From Paenibacillus sp. FSL H7-0357 (lineage in GTDB: Bacteria > Bacillota > Bacilli > Paenibacillales > Paenibacillaceae), in assembly GCF_000758525.1 (NCBI RefSeq), contig NZ_CP009241.1, positions 6,448,001-6,512,000 on the forward strand: DNA of 64,000 nucleotides, written 5' to 3'. Both the position numbers and the translations under genes were made by a program. The notes under the pieces were generated by a model. That model had not been told where the DNA came from. It saw only the letters and a list, made by a program, of their open reading frames with translations, and did no database searches. Positions 44,097-52,447 of this stretch are shown here, piece by piece. Every line of letters starts with the position of its first letter. The first letter of the stretch is position 1.

Positions 44097-44415
44097 GTTG
44101 TTCAGGGCTGCCTTGTAGCAGTTTTGAAGTCTGCATTTCATATTTTGAAAATTAAATAGGTTTCCGCTAATAATTTGATTACAGAAGTACAAATTAGTCT
44201 GGTATGTCTTACCATATGATATAAAAATTCAGTGTGGTATAAATAACGGTTGTACGCTGTATTACTTATAGCCCTGCCCACATACCAATAGCAGCAATCT
44301 CTTGTCACACAAGGGATTGCTGCTATTTTTTGGCCTCATTTTGAAGCTATAAACGGTCTCATTCATGCTTAAAAACAGTCCTACTTTATGTTATAACTCA
44401 CACAAGAATTATTGT
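44097..44415. other. Intergenic region after EIIA
   Basis: About 190 bp of AT-rich sequence with no ORF or recognised motif follow EIIA, then the terminator at 44288-44331, then a short stretch with the end of the SpoU methyltransferase gene. I see no other feature in it. Confidence 0.4.
44288..44331 (+). terminator. Terminator of the EIIA gene
   Basis: ATAGCAGCAATCTCTTGT pairs with ACAAGGGATTGCTGCTAT across a short loop with one mismatch and is followed by TTTTTT. It lies about 190 bp after the stop codon, so the transcript has a long 3' region. Confidence 0.85.
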
Positions 44416-45207
44416 TTAGTTAAACCCCCGCTGCCGCATCCCCTCAAACAGCAGAATGGTCGCTGCCATCGCCGCATTGAGCGATTCGGCACGGCCAGCC
44501 ATCGGGATGATAATGCTTTTATCGACGAGCGCGGCCGTTTCCGGCGAGATGCCCTTGCCTTCACTGCCGATCAGCAGCCACTGGCTGCCGTGAAAATCGT
44601 GGGTGTAGCAGGAGTCCTCACCAGTCAGCGAGGTGCTGACTAAGAGTGCGCCGCGTTCCCGCGCCTGCGGCAAAACAACACTTAAATCGCCCTCCACCAC
44701 CGGGAGATGGAACATCGAGCCCATCGTGGAACGAATGGTCTTCGGGTTGTACAGATCGGCGCAGCCTTGGCCGAGGATCACGCCGTCTGCGCCTGCCGCA
44801 TCCGCGCTGCGGATGATCGTCCCCACGTTGCCGGGGTCCTGAACTCCGTCCAGCACAACGACTAGACTATCCGGCTTCGCAAGGATCGTCTCCACGCCCT
44901 GCTGTTCCTTGCGCACCACCGCAAATACCGGCTGCGGCGTATTGGTGCTGCTGCACTTCGCAATCACCGGCGCTGATACGCCGATGACCTCCATACCCTG
45001 TACCGCCTGGAGCAGTTCCTTCAGCTCAGACGGCATGCCCTTATCGAGATCATACGCCAATATTTCCACATCGGCTTCGGCCAGCAGCGCCTCTTGTACG
45101 AGATGAATACCTTCCACAATATATTTACCGGACTTATCGCGGTGTTTCTTCTCCTGCAGTCCGGCCCATTCCTTCACCCGCGTATTTTGCGGAGACATAA
45201 TTTCCAT
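44416..45207 (-). CDS. SpoU/TrmH-family RNA 2'-O-methyltransferase
   Basis: A 263-residue knotted SPOUT methyltransferase. The N-terminal substrate domain (about 1-105) begins MSPQNTRVKEWAGLQEKK-like (ends NTRVKEW and LQEKK). The C-terminal domain has the three SpoU motifs: DGVQDPGNVGTIIRSA, LLIGSEGKGIS and IPMAGRAESLNAAMAATIL (motif 3 with Asn-Ala). Its role is a 2'-O-methylation of 23S rRNA or tRNA using S-adenosylmethionine; the exact site cannot be told. The ATG follows AAAGGTAGG. Confidence 0.9.
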   Translation of the reverse strand: MEIMSPQNTRVKEWAGLQEKKHRDKSGKYIVEGIHLVQEALLAEADVEILAYDLDKGMPSELKELLQAVQGMEVIGVSAPVIAKCSSTNTPQPVFAVVRKEQQGVETILAKPDSLVVVLDGVQDPGNVGTIIRSADAAGADGVILGQGCADLYNPKTIRSTMGSMFHLPVVEGDLSVVLPQARERGALLVSTSLTGEDSCYTHDFHGSQWLLIGSEGKGISPETAALVDKSIIIPMAGRAESLNAAMAATILLFEGMRQRGFN

Positions 45208-45597
45208 GAGGTCCTACCTTTCTGTTCACCTGCAGCTTAGTTATCGCATCTTTGCTGCCTTTTTCCTTGCAGTCACTACGATCTTCCCATGTATTTCTCT
45301 AACAAGCTGCACCTGCTCACAGCTTCATTTTAAGTGTATTTCCTGCAACTAAAATCACGCTTTTTACCGCTAATTCCAATTTAGTTGTAGTCTGTACATT
45401 TATAATCATCATTATGGCTATAAACCGGGGGTATGCTAAATTTTAATTGCACGAAATACATCTATCCTTCTCAACAAGCAGTTAACGAAGCAAATAGCTG
45501 TACAGAGTGCAATTAAGCAAATCCGGCCACTATCGTCAGCGCACTTAACACTTCCTACAGCACCACGGAGCCACGTTACACTTCGTTTGCTCGTGCG
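45208..45597. other. Intergenic region holding two pairs of related inverted repeats
   Basis: No gene is seen. It contains TGTATTTCCTGCAACTAAA (45335-45353) facing TTTAGTTGTAG (45380-45390), and TTAATTGCAC (45443-45452) facing GTGCAATTAA (45507-45516). The half-sites resemble one another: reversed, the second set reads TGTATTTCGTGCAATTAA. The set looks like a degraded dispersed repeat. Confidence 0.5.
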
Positions 45598-46257
45598 TTA
45601 TTGATATGCCATCTCCAGCTTAGTCAGGTTGTCCTTGTGGCCAACGATGACAAGAACATCGCCATCGGCCAGCCGGTCCTCGGCTCTTGGAGTAATATTC
45701 ATTTCTTCGCCCCGGCGGATCGCCATCACATTGCAGCCATATTTGGCGCGGATATTCAGCTCCTGCAGGTTTTTGCCCAGCATCGGCCTGGGAACCTTCA
45801 TATCCAGAATACTGTAATCCGGCGACAGCTCAATATAGTCAAGGATGTTCGGCGAGGCCAGATGATGCGCCACCCGCATGCCCATGTCCCGTTCAGGGTA
45901 AATGACTTTGTCTGCACCGATCTTGCTTAGCACCTTGCCATGCAGCTCACTTTTGGCCTTGACCAGAATCGCCGGCACCCCAAGGTCCTTCAAGATCAGC
46001 GTCGTAAGAATACTCGCCTGAATATCTTCTCCGATTGCCACTACGACAACATCGAAATTTCGAATGCCCAGTGCGCGCAGCGCTTCCTCATCGGTGGAAT
46101 CCGCGGATACGGCATGGGTAACAATTCCCGAAATTTCCTGTGTGCGCTGCTCATCCGAATCGATGGCCAGCACATCAAATCCCATCCCGCTGAGCGCCTT
46201 GGCTACACTTGAGCCGAAACGTCCCATTCCGATGATGGCATATTGTTTTTTAGCCAT
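45598..46257 (-). CDS. KtrA/TrkA-type potassium channel regulatory subunit
   Basis: A 219-residue RCK protein that gates a KtrB-type K+ channel at the membrane's cytoplasmic face. The Rossmann RCK_N domain (1-125) has GMGRFGSS (10-17) with the acidic residue at the end of strand beta2 (AIDSDE), for binding NAD(H) or ATP. The RCK_C domain (about 135-219) binds ligands such as c-di-AMP in related proteins. ATG at 46257 follows GGGAGGT. No channel gene is adjacent; the partner must be elsewhere. Confidence 0.92.
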   Translation of the reverse strand: MAKKQYAIIGMGRFGSSVAKALSGMGFDVLAIDSDEQRTQEISGIVTHAVSADSTDEEALRALGIRNFDVVVVAIGEDIQASILTTLILKDLGVPAILVKAKSELHGKVLSKIGADKVIYPERDMGMRVAHHLASPNILDYIELSPDYSILDMKVPRPMLGKNLQELNIRAKYGCNVMAIRRGEEMNITPRAEDRLADGDVLVIVGHKDNLTKLEMAYQ

Positions 46258-46630
46258 GTCCGTGTACCTCCCGCTCACATTTTACATCTCACACAGTATA
46301 GCATAAGCACACACAAACTTGAATTTTCAGCATCGCCGCAGGGCACATTAGTACAGGGCGTTTCAGCATGAGCAGGCTTCGAAAGCCAGTTATGCGAACC
46401 ATTGGCAGGAAGCTTTGCTCACAAAACCAAGCACATGCTTTCGAAGCAGTTTTGTACGAAGGAATGCAGGAAGCTTTGCTCACAAATACCAAGCACATGC
46501 TTTCGAAGCAGTTTTGTACGAAGGAATGGCAGGAAGCCTTGCTCACAAAACCAAGCACATGCTTTCGAAGTCAGTTTTGTACGAAGAATTGCAGGAAGCC
46601 TTGCTCACAAAACTTTTAAGGGGGTACATT
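46258..46630. repeat. Tandem repeats of about 62 bp between the ktrA-type gene and sspI
   Basis: Three complete units begin at 46405, 46466 and 46529 (61, 63 and 62 bp), and a partial one at 46591-46613 starts again with GCAGGAAGC. A degenerate unit precedes them (about 46366-46404). Each unit contains ACAAAAC and GTTTTGT as inverted arms around AAGCACATGCTTTCGAAGCA. Units differ by only a few bases. They fill the divergent upstream region of the spore gene and the K+ gene. The function is unknown. Confidence 0.85.
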
Positions 46631-46867
46631 ATGCCGGTTACCATTGATTTGCGCCAGGCGATTCTCCATAAAGTGCACGGCCAGTCCGAAGAAGACCTGC
46701 GGCACATGATTGAAGGCTCCGTGGACGGGCCGGAAGCTGCGCTTCCCGGACTTGGCGTCGTATTTGAAATGGTCTGGAAGGACCTCGGAGAGGCCAAGCA
46801 GGATCATGTGATTAGTCTGCTCCATAGACATCTGGAGGAGGTTACTCCCGGATCCATCACATCCTAG
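46631..46867 (+). CDS. sspI: Small acid-soluble spore protein SspI
   Basis: A 78-residue minor SASP. The conserved features are LRQAILHKVHG at the start and the LPGLGVVFEMVWK block near residues 39-51, matching the SspI LPGLGVLFE motif. It is packed in the spore core. ATG at 46631 follows AAGGGGG; a longer frame through the tandem repeats is not a real N-terminus. Expression should be forespore-specific (SigG), but I could not pick a confident SigG promoter. Confidence 0.92.
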   Translation: MPVTIDLRQAILHKVHGQSEEDLRHMIEGSVDGPEAALPGLGVVFEMVWKDLGEAKQDHVISLLHRHLEEVTPGSITS

Positions 46868-46882
46868 AAAGCCTCATGATCC

Positions 46883-46935
46883 AAAAACCTCCGTCACCCA
46901 AGGTGCATCTGCACACATGGGGGCGGAGGTTTTTA
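46883..46935. terminator. Bidirectional terminator between sspI and prfC
   Basis: AAAACCTCCG and CGGAGGTTTT pair across a long loop, with A- and T-tracts on either side. It lies 15 bp after the sspI stop and 75 bp from the end of the convergent prfC gene. Confidence 0.8.
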
Positions 46936-47009
46936 CTACCTATTTGAAACTGCCGCAGGTGCAGCTGTATCACCTGCATCTGCAGCCTGAATTCGTCAAC
47001 AGCCTACAC

Positions 47010-48596
47010 TCAAGGAGCTGTTTCCAGGAACTTCGCAGTCGGGTTCTTCTCCATCGCTGTACGCATCGCATATTCGTTCTCGAACAGCACCACGTAGTTG
47101 CCCTTCTTATCGGTAACCAGCGTAGAGTTGATACGGAATTTGCCGGGGTCCGGTTTATTCTCATCCACGATCCAGCGTGCGAACTGATATGACATCCGCT
47201 GCAGCTGAACATCCACGCCATATTCACCCTTCATCCGGTACTCGAACACCTCAAACTGCAGCTGTCCGACTACTCCGAGCAGAATATCGTCAAAGTTGAC
47301 CGTACGGAACACCTGAATCATGCCCTCTTCCGTCAGCTGATCAATACCCTTCTGGAACTGCTTCGATTTCAGCGCGTTTTTGATGCTTACTTTGGAGAAA
47401 ATCTCCGGTGAGAACGTCGGCAGCTCATCGAACTCCATATCCCCGGCTTGACTGAGCGTATCGCCGATCCGGAAAATACCCGGATCAAACAGCCCGATAA
47501 TATCGCCCGGATACGCCTCTTCGACGATATCGCGGTCTTGGGCCAGGAACTGCTGCGGCTGGGACAGCTTGATGTCTTTGCCTGCACGGACATGTTTTAC
47601 GCTCATGCCGCGCTCGAACTTGCCGGACACGATCCGCAGGAAAGCAATCCGGTCGCGGTGGGCCGGGTTCATGTTCGCCTGGATTTTGAATACATAGCCG
47701 GTAAATTTCTCATTGGTCGGCTCAATGGAGCCAACTGTACTGCGGCGCGGCTCCGGCTTCGGTGCAAGATCCAGGAAGTTGTCCAGGAATGTCTGCACCC
47801 CGAAATTGTTGATTGCACTGCCGAAGAATACCGGAGTAAGCTCTCCGCGAAGTACCTTCTCATAGTCAAAAGGATCGCCCGCAACGTCCAGCAGCTCCAG
47901 CTCCTGGCACAGCTGATCATGCAGGTACTCACCGGCCATCTCACGGATGATCGGGTCACGGTAGCTTTCCACCTTTTGCACTTTAATTACGGAATGGTCA
48001 TCACCCTGGAACAGCTCCACCTGATTCTTCATCCGGTCGTACACACCGCACAGTTCACGTCCGCTGCCGATTGGCCAGTTCATTGGAACAGAACGGATGC
48101 CCAGCACATTCTCAAGCTCTTCCATCAGATCAAACGGACTTTGCCCTTCACGGTCCAGCTTGTTGATGAACGTAAAGATCGGAATGCCGCGTTTGGCGCA
48201 GACCTGGAACAGCTTGATGGTCTGTGTTTCTACGCCCTTCGCCACGTCGATCAGCATCACCGCGCTATCCGCAGCCGTTAACGTACGGTAGGTGTCCTCA
48301 CTGAAATCCTGGTGACCCGGGGTATCCAGAATGTTTACCCGATGGTCTAAATAGTCGAACTGCATCACAGAGGAAGTAACGGAAATCCCGCGCTGTTTCT
48401 CTATTTCCATCCAGTCACTTGTTGCATGCTTGCTTGCCTTGCGGGCTTTAACCGTTCCCGCTAATCGGATGGCTCCGCCGAATAGCAGCAGCTTCTCCGT
48501 AAGTGTTGTTTTACCCGCATCCGGGTGGGAAATGATCGCAAAGGTTCTGCGTTTGTCCACTTCCTGTTGCAGCTTCTGATCCGGTGCCTTATTCAT
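47010..48596 (-). CDS. prfC: Peptide chain release factor 3
   Basis: A 528-residue translational GTPase that recycles RF1/RF2 from the ribosome after peptide release. G domain motifs are ISHPDAGKTT (22-31), DTPGHQDF (91-98) and NKLD (145-148). Effector-loop segment QRGISVTSS (68-76) is present. Domains II and III follow to the end. The ATG at 48596 is preceded by AAGGGAT. Length agrees with the family. Confidence 0.96.
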   Translation of the reverse strand: MNKAPDQKLQQEVDKRRTFAIISHPDAGKTTLTEKLLLFGGAIRLAGTVKARKASKHATSDWMEIEKQRGISVTSSVMQFDYLDHRVNILDTPGHQDFSEDTYRTLTAADSAVMLIDVAKGVETQTIKLFQVCAKRGIPIFTFINKLDREGQSPFDLMEELENVLGIRSVPMNWPIGSGRELCGVYDRMKNQVELFQGDDHSVIKVQKVESYRDPIIREMAGEYLHDQLCQELELLDVAGDPFDYEKVLRGELTPVFFGSAINNFGVQTFLDNFLDLAPKPEPRRSTVGSIEPTNEKFTGYVFKIQANMNPAHRDRIAFLRIVSGKFERGMSVKHVRAGKDIKLSQPQQFLAQDRDIVEEAYPGDIIGLFDPGIFRIGDTLSQAGDMEFDELPTFSPEIFSKVSIKNALKSKQFQKGIDQLTEEGMIQVFRTVNFDDILLGVVGQLQFEVFEYRMKGEYGVDVQLQRMSYQFARWIVDENKPDPGKFRINSTLVTDKKGNYVVLFENEYAMRTAMEKNPTAKFLETAP

Positions 48597-48894
48597 TGCA
48601 CATATCCCTTCATATATAAATTCATGCTTCTGCTTATATCACACGGGTTGTTCATCAAATCGGCGCTCTGCTCATGAGTACAAATCCCTTCATTGGTGAA
48701 TTCATTGTTATCCCATAATAGTCTCCAGTTCCGCTTCTAGTGAAAGCATCCTTTAAAGTATATCAAAATCCGGCAAACTTTATCTACAAAAAAGCGGCTT
48801 ATACCAAATATCTTGTAAGAAAAACAGCGATTGCAGCCTATTCTGTACAGCCCTCGGCCCATATGAGGCTATTTTGCGTGAATTTCACCAAGTG

Positions 48895-48934
48895 GAAACG
48901 GCTTTGCCGTCCTTTTTAAGGACGGTATCGTTTC
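48895..48934. repeat. Two-step hairpin element
   Basis: GAAACG (48895-48900) pairs with CGTTTC (48929-48934), and inside it CCGTCCTT (48907-48914) pairs with AAGGACGG (48918-48925). It has no long T-tract to mark a terminator. The compact design resembles dispersed intergenic elements. Confidence 0.5.
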
Positions 48935-49019
48935 AGCGAGAAATAGAAGGATAAGTTATCGTGTGAAACATATAAATTCTTATATTTGGGCAAACCCGTC
49001 CCCACGCTAACGGGGGTAT

Positions 49020-49060
49020 CGCAAAAAAGCTCTCCCTGCAGCCTCTGCAGGGGGAGCTTC
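49020..49060 (-). terminator. Terminator of zwf
   Basis: On the minus strand AAGCTCCCCCTGCAG pairs with CTGCAGGGAGAGCTT across AGG (plus 49045-49059 and 49027-49041), followed by a run of T. It lies 24 bp after the zwf stop. Confidence 0.88.
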
Positions 49061-49082
49061 AATCTTGCAGCTTATTCAGGTC

Positions 49083-50633
49083 TTAGCTGTTAACCCGCCA
49101 GACCACATTGTCTTCTTCCTGTCCGTTTACCGGCCACCAATGGAAACCTTCCTGAGCCAGCAATTGATCGGCTTCCACCGGACCCCACGAACCTGCAGGG
49201 TACGAAGCCAGATCAGCCGCTTCTTCCTTCCACGCTTTGGCGATACGGTCCACGAATGACCATGCCGACGAAACCTCATCCCAACGGGTGAAATAGGTCG
49301 AATCTCCACGCGCCGCATCATGCAGCAGACGCTCATAAGCTTCCGGCGAGTTGATCCCAACCATGCAGCTTTGGCAGAAATCCATAGCCAGCGGCTGAAT
49401 TTCCGATTCCGAGCCCGGTTTCTTGGCATTAATCTTCACATAGATGCCTTCCATCGGATTCACGCGGATAACGAGCAGGTTAGGCTCGAGGTTATGCTTT
49501 TGACCCAGATAGACATTGGTTGGCATACCCTTGAACTCTACAACCACTTCCGTCGTCTTCACCGGGAGACGTTTACCCGTACGGATATAGAAAGGAACGC
49601 CTGCCCAGCGGAAATTGTCCACAAATACACGCGCCGCGAAATACGTCTCGGTATTGGATTCAGGGTCCACTTTGTCTTCCTGGCGGTAAGCCGGAAGGGT
49701 CTTGCCTTTATACAGGCCCTGGGTATATTGGCCGCGTACTACGTTCTCGCGCACTTCTTCAGAGGAAGCATACGGACGCAGCGAACGAAGCACCTTGACC
49801 TTCTCATCACGGATATCTTCAGCCAGCAAACGGCTTGGCGGTTCCATAGCGATCATCGTCAGCAGCTGCAAAATATGGTTCTGGCCCATGTCGCGCAGCG
49901 CTCCCGCATGATCGTAATATCCGCCGCGCTCTTCTACCCCAACGGTTTCACCGAGGGTGATCTGAATGTTGGCGATGTGCTTGTTGTTCCAGAGCGGTTC
50001 AAAGAAGGCATTCGCAAAACGGATGACTTCGATGTTCTGCACCATTTCCTTGCCCAGGTAGTGGTCAATCCGGTAAATCTCTTCTTCCTTAAACACCTGG
50101 CGGATCTGTTCGTTCAGCTGCTCAGCAGACTCCAGGTTGTAACCGAACGGCTTCTCGATCACCAGACGGTTCCAGCCTGAACTTTGCAGCATGCCACCAG
50201 CTTTGAGGTTGAACGACACGCTGCCGAACAGCTCAGGAGCAAGGGCGAGATAGAACAGACGGTTGCCCGGAATGCGGAATTTCTCTTCGATTGCCTCCGT
50301 TTGCGCGTTGAGCTCGCGGAAGCCGTCGATATTATTGATGTCCAAAGACTTGTATTCAAAATGCTGCACAAACTCATTCCATTCTGCAGCATCTCCCGCC
50401 TGGTAGCGGCAGAATTCGCGAATGGACTCTTTCACATCTTCCCGGAATTCCTCCTGGGTGCGGGGACGCCGAGCCACGCCAATTACCGCAAAATCATGTG
50501 TCAGCTTACCTTCACGGTACAAACTGTAAATCGCCGGAAAAAGCTTACGCCGGGCTAGATCTCCGGTTGCCCCAAAGATAAAAAATACAGCGCCGGGTGT
50601 ATGCAGTGCATCAAGGGTTTGATTTTCAGCCAT
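49083..50633 (-). CDS. zwf: Glucose-6-phosphate 1-dehydrogenase
   Basis: A 516-residue oxidoreductase for the first step of the pentose phosphate pathway, making NADPH. The Rossmann motif FGATGDLARRK (20-30) and the active-site RIDHYLGKE (188-196, with the catalytic His) are present, and the C-terminal beta+alpha domain is complete. ATG with GAGGAG. No other pathway gene is adjacent. Confidence 0.96.
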   Translation of the reverse strand: MAENQTLDALHTPGAVFFIFGATGDLARRKLFPAIYSLYREGKLTHDFAVIGVARRPRTQEEFREDVKESIREFCRYQAGDAAEWNEFVQHFEYKSLDINNIDGFRELNAQTEAIEEKFRIPGNRLFYLALAPELFGSVSFNLKAGGMLQSSGWNRLVIEKPFGYNLESAEQLNEQIRQVFKEEEIYRIDHYLGKEMVQNIEVIRFANAFFEPLWNNKHIANIQITLGETVGVEERGGYYDHAGALRDMGQNHILQLLTMIAMEPPSRLLAEDIRDEKVKVLRSLRPYASSEEVRENVVRGQYTQGLYKGKTLPAYRQEDKVDPESNTETYFAARVFVDNFRWAGVPFYIRTGKRLPVKTTEVVVEFKGMPTNVYLGQKHNLEPNLLVIRVNPMEGIYVKINAKKPGSESEIQPLAMDFCQSCMVGINSPEAYERLLHDAARGDSTYFTRWDEVSSAWSFVDRIAKAWKEEAADLASYPAGSWGPVEADQLLAQEGFHWWPVNGQEEDNVVWRVNS

Positions 50634-50663
50634 GGCTCCTCATCTCTCTGTATGTAATATAGT

Positions 50664-50678
50664 TGACAATCATTCTCA
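50664..50678 (-). promoter_or_regulatory. Fur-like box upstream of zwf
   Basis: On the minus strand TGAGAATGATTGTCA fits the 7-1-7 Fur pattern TGATAATnATTATCA with two deviations. It lies about 31 bp upstream of the zwf start, where a promoter could sit. Confidence 0.35.
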
Positions 50679-50871
50679 ACGTCCGTCAAATTATAAAAAA
50701 CGCATGACGGCGTGATGTCATTTTATCATATTCGCAGAAAGGATGCTATCACATTCCTGACAGTTTTTCTCGGGATTTCGTAATTTTCCATTAATCTTTC
50801 TTATTCGTTTACATACTCCAGCTTATATAACAATTAATGTCTATTACCTTCGGATTTCATTGAATCCGCCC

Positions 50872-51687
50872 TCAATATTCAATCGTGATCAGCGGCAGCC
50901 CGATCGTTACCCGGTTGCTATTGTTGTTGCCGTTCTTATGAACAGCTGTCTGCATAGCGACAGCATGCTTCCCGCTGCTCACATAACGCGCCAAGCCCGG
51001 GACACTGTAAGAGCGGCTGTACGTGGTTTCGTCTTCATACTCTTCCACCGCCTGCATGCCGGAGACCGCGGCAGCGATGGCCTGTTCTGTATGAACAAGC
51101 GCTTCGCGCGGGGTTCCTTGTGTGGACGCCACGCCCTGAAGGGAAACATTCCACTCTGGCTCGATGCCGGCAGCCTGCATCTGCACACCCGCTTCTTGCG
51201 CCGCTGCCTGAAATGCCGTTGCCTTGAGCAAATCAGCCGTTTCAAGGGTTACGATCACGTAGCTGCTGCTCTGGTCAATCCCGCTCCAGAACATGGAGAT
51301 TTTCCCTGATGGGTTAAAGGAAGCGGCAGCACGGAAGGTTGTGTGTCCATCCTCTTCACTGTGCTCCGGCGTTCCAAGTCCAAGACGTTCAGCCAGGCCG
51401 GCAGCGGCTTCCGCAGATTCCGCAGCGTTACCACTGTATTCCCCCTGCCATTTCAGCACAAGCCGCAGCGGGGATCCCGGTTCAGTGGATTTCCGTCCGG
51501 CTGTAACCAGCAGCTCCAGACCTTGCTCCAGTCCAGCCCCTTCGGAAATGATAACATCAGCCGCAGCCGATGCCGTCACAGTCTCTCCGCCTGCCCCATT
51601 GCGGAACCCCGCCAGTAATAGTGCCGCAATACACATGCATAGCAGCGCTAATGTGACCTTCCCTCTTCCTCTGTTCCGCAGCTTCAT
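50872..51687 (-). CDS. YwmB-family protein with N-terminal membrane anchor
   Basis: A 271-residue protein with an N-terminal signal or anchor helix (about 9-28), then a globular domain with the YwmB-type ending GLPLITIEY and the YVSSGKHAVAMQ strand. YwmB proteins have a TATA-binding-like fold and no settled function; they are usually linked to sporulation or cell-wall genes. The start at 51687 is chosen because AGAGGGAG lies upstream; an in-frame start 24 bp earlier is possible. It is 84 bp downstream of liaR on the same strand, with no clear terminator between. Confidence 0.75.
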   Translation of the reverse strand: MKLRNRGRGKVTLALLCMCIAALLLAGFRNGAGGETVTASAAADVIISEGAGLEQGLELLVTAGRKSTEPGSPLRLVLKWQGEYSGNAAESAEAAAGLAERLGLGTPEHSEEDGHTTFRAAASFNPSGKISMFWSGIDQSSSYVIVTLETADLLKATAFQAAAQEAGVQMQAAGIEPEWNVSLQGVASTQGTPREALVHTEQAIAAAVSGMQAVEEYEDETTYSRSYSVPGLARYVSSGKHAVAMQTAVHKNGNNNSNRVTIGLPLITIEY

Positions 51688-51770
51688 CTCCGCATCTCCC
51701 TCTCGAACCAATCTAGTAATCTACTAGAAAGGATGTCCAGGTTCAAGAGGATATATACTTCCTGAGGCTG

Positions 51771-52430
51771 TTATTCAGCCAGACCGTTCTTGTAAGCATA
51801 TATAGCTGCCTGGGTCCGGTCTTCCACACCTAGCTTGGCGAGAATGTTCGTTACGTGAAATTTCACAGTTTTGATCCCGATAATCAGCTGGTCGGCAATA
51901 TCCTGATTGGATTTGCCCTGGGCCAGCAGCTTCAGCACTTCCATTTCGCGCTCGGTAAGCTCCTTATAGGCAGGTGATTCGCCCTTGGCGTTATTACGGA
52001 AACGGTTCATCATTTTGGAGGCTACCTGCGACTCCAGCACCGATTGGCCTCTTGCCGCTGCACGGATGGCATCCGCCACTTCACTGGCCCGCGAGGTTTT
52101 CAGCAAATAGCTGAAGGCTCCGGCTTCAATGACCGGGTACATTTTTTCGTCATCCAAATAGCTGGTAAGTACGATTACCTTACAATCCGGATAAAGCTTC
52201 AGGAGCTGTCTCGTTGTTTCGATACCGTCCATGCCGTCCATCACAAGATCCATCAGCACCACATCCGGATTATATTCCTGGGCCAGCCGGATACCTTCTT
52301 CTCCGCTCCCGGCTTCGCCCACAACTTCAATTCCGTCCTCGGTGCCAAGCACCGCAGCAAGTCCGATCCGGACCATTTCATGATCGTCCACGAGCAGTAC
52401 TTTGATCGCTTCCGCTTCCTCCATCTCCAT
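51771..52430 (-). CDS. liaR: LiaR-type NarL/FixJ response regulator
   Basis: A 219-residue regulator. Receiver with VDDHEMVRIGLAAVL near residue 15 (acidic pair D15/D16) and phospho-acceptor in VLMDLVMDGMDG; LuxR-type helix-turn-helix at about 155-215 (ELTEREMEVLKLLAQG, IADQLIIGIKTVKFH). It is the output of the envelope-stress pair LiaRS and is the last gene of the Lia operon; it should activate the liaI-pspA-pspC-pspA genes upstream. 17 bp from liaS. Confidence 0.92.
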   Translation of the reverse strand: MEMEEAEAIKVLLVDDHEMVRIGLAAVLGTEDGIEVVGEAGSGEEGIRLAQEYNPDVVLMDLVMDGMDGIETTRQLLKLYPDCKVIVLTSYLDDEKMYPVIEAGAFSYLLKTSRASEVADAIRAAARGQSVLESQVASKMMNRFRNNAKGESPAYKELTEREMEVLKLLAQGKSNQDIADQLIIGIKTVKFHVTNILAKLGVEDRTQAAIYAYKNGLAE

Positions 52431-52447
52431 GGTTTGCCCTTGCCCCC

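Larger units (their letters stand above)
48597..49082. other. Intergenic region between prfC and zwf with a duplicated leader segment and a hairpin
   Basis: No gene is seen. ATCCCTTCAT plus AATTCAT, separated by 5 bp, occurs twice 80 bp apart (48604 and 48684); the left copy includes the prfC ribosome binding site. A long hairpin lies at 48895-48934. The zwf terminator is at 49027-49059. Confidence 0.5.

Noticed and set aside
44097..44280. Small RNA or peptide gene downstream of EIIA
   Set aside because: AT-rich sequence without a stable fold or ribosome binding site; nothing beyond a long 3' region is supported.
46366..46613. CRISPR array
   Set aside because: The units are about 62 bp with no variable spacers and no cas genes, so they are plain tandem repeats.
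46415..46630. N-terminal extension of SspI through the tandem repeats
   Set aside because: A ribosome binding site stands just before the ATG at 46631, and SspI proteins begin there. The extension is translated repeat sequence.
47448..48281. 277-codon open frame opposite prfC
   Set aside because: Shadow of the release factor gene; no start signal or homologous pattern.
49320..50180. 286-codon open frame opposite zwf
   Set aside because: Shadow of a conserved dehydrogenase; no independent support.
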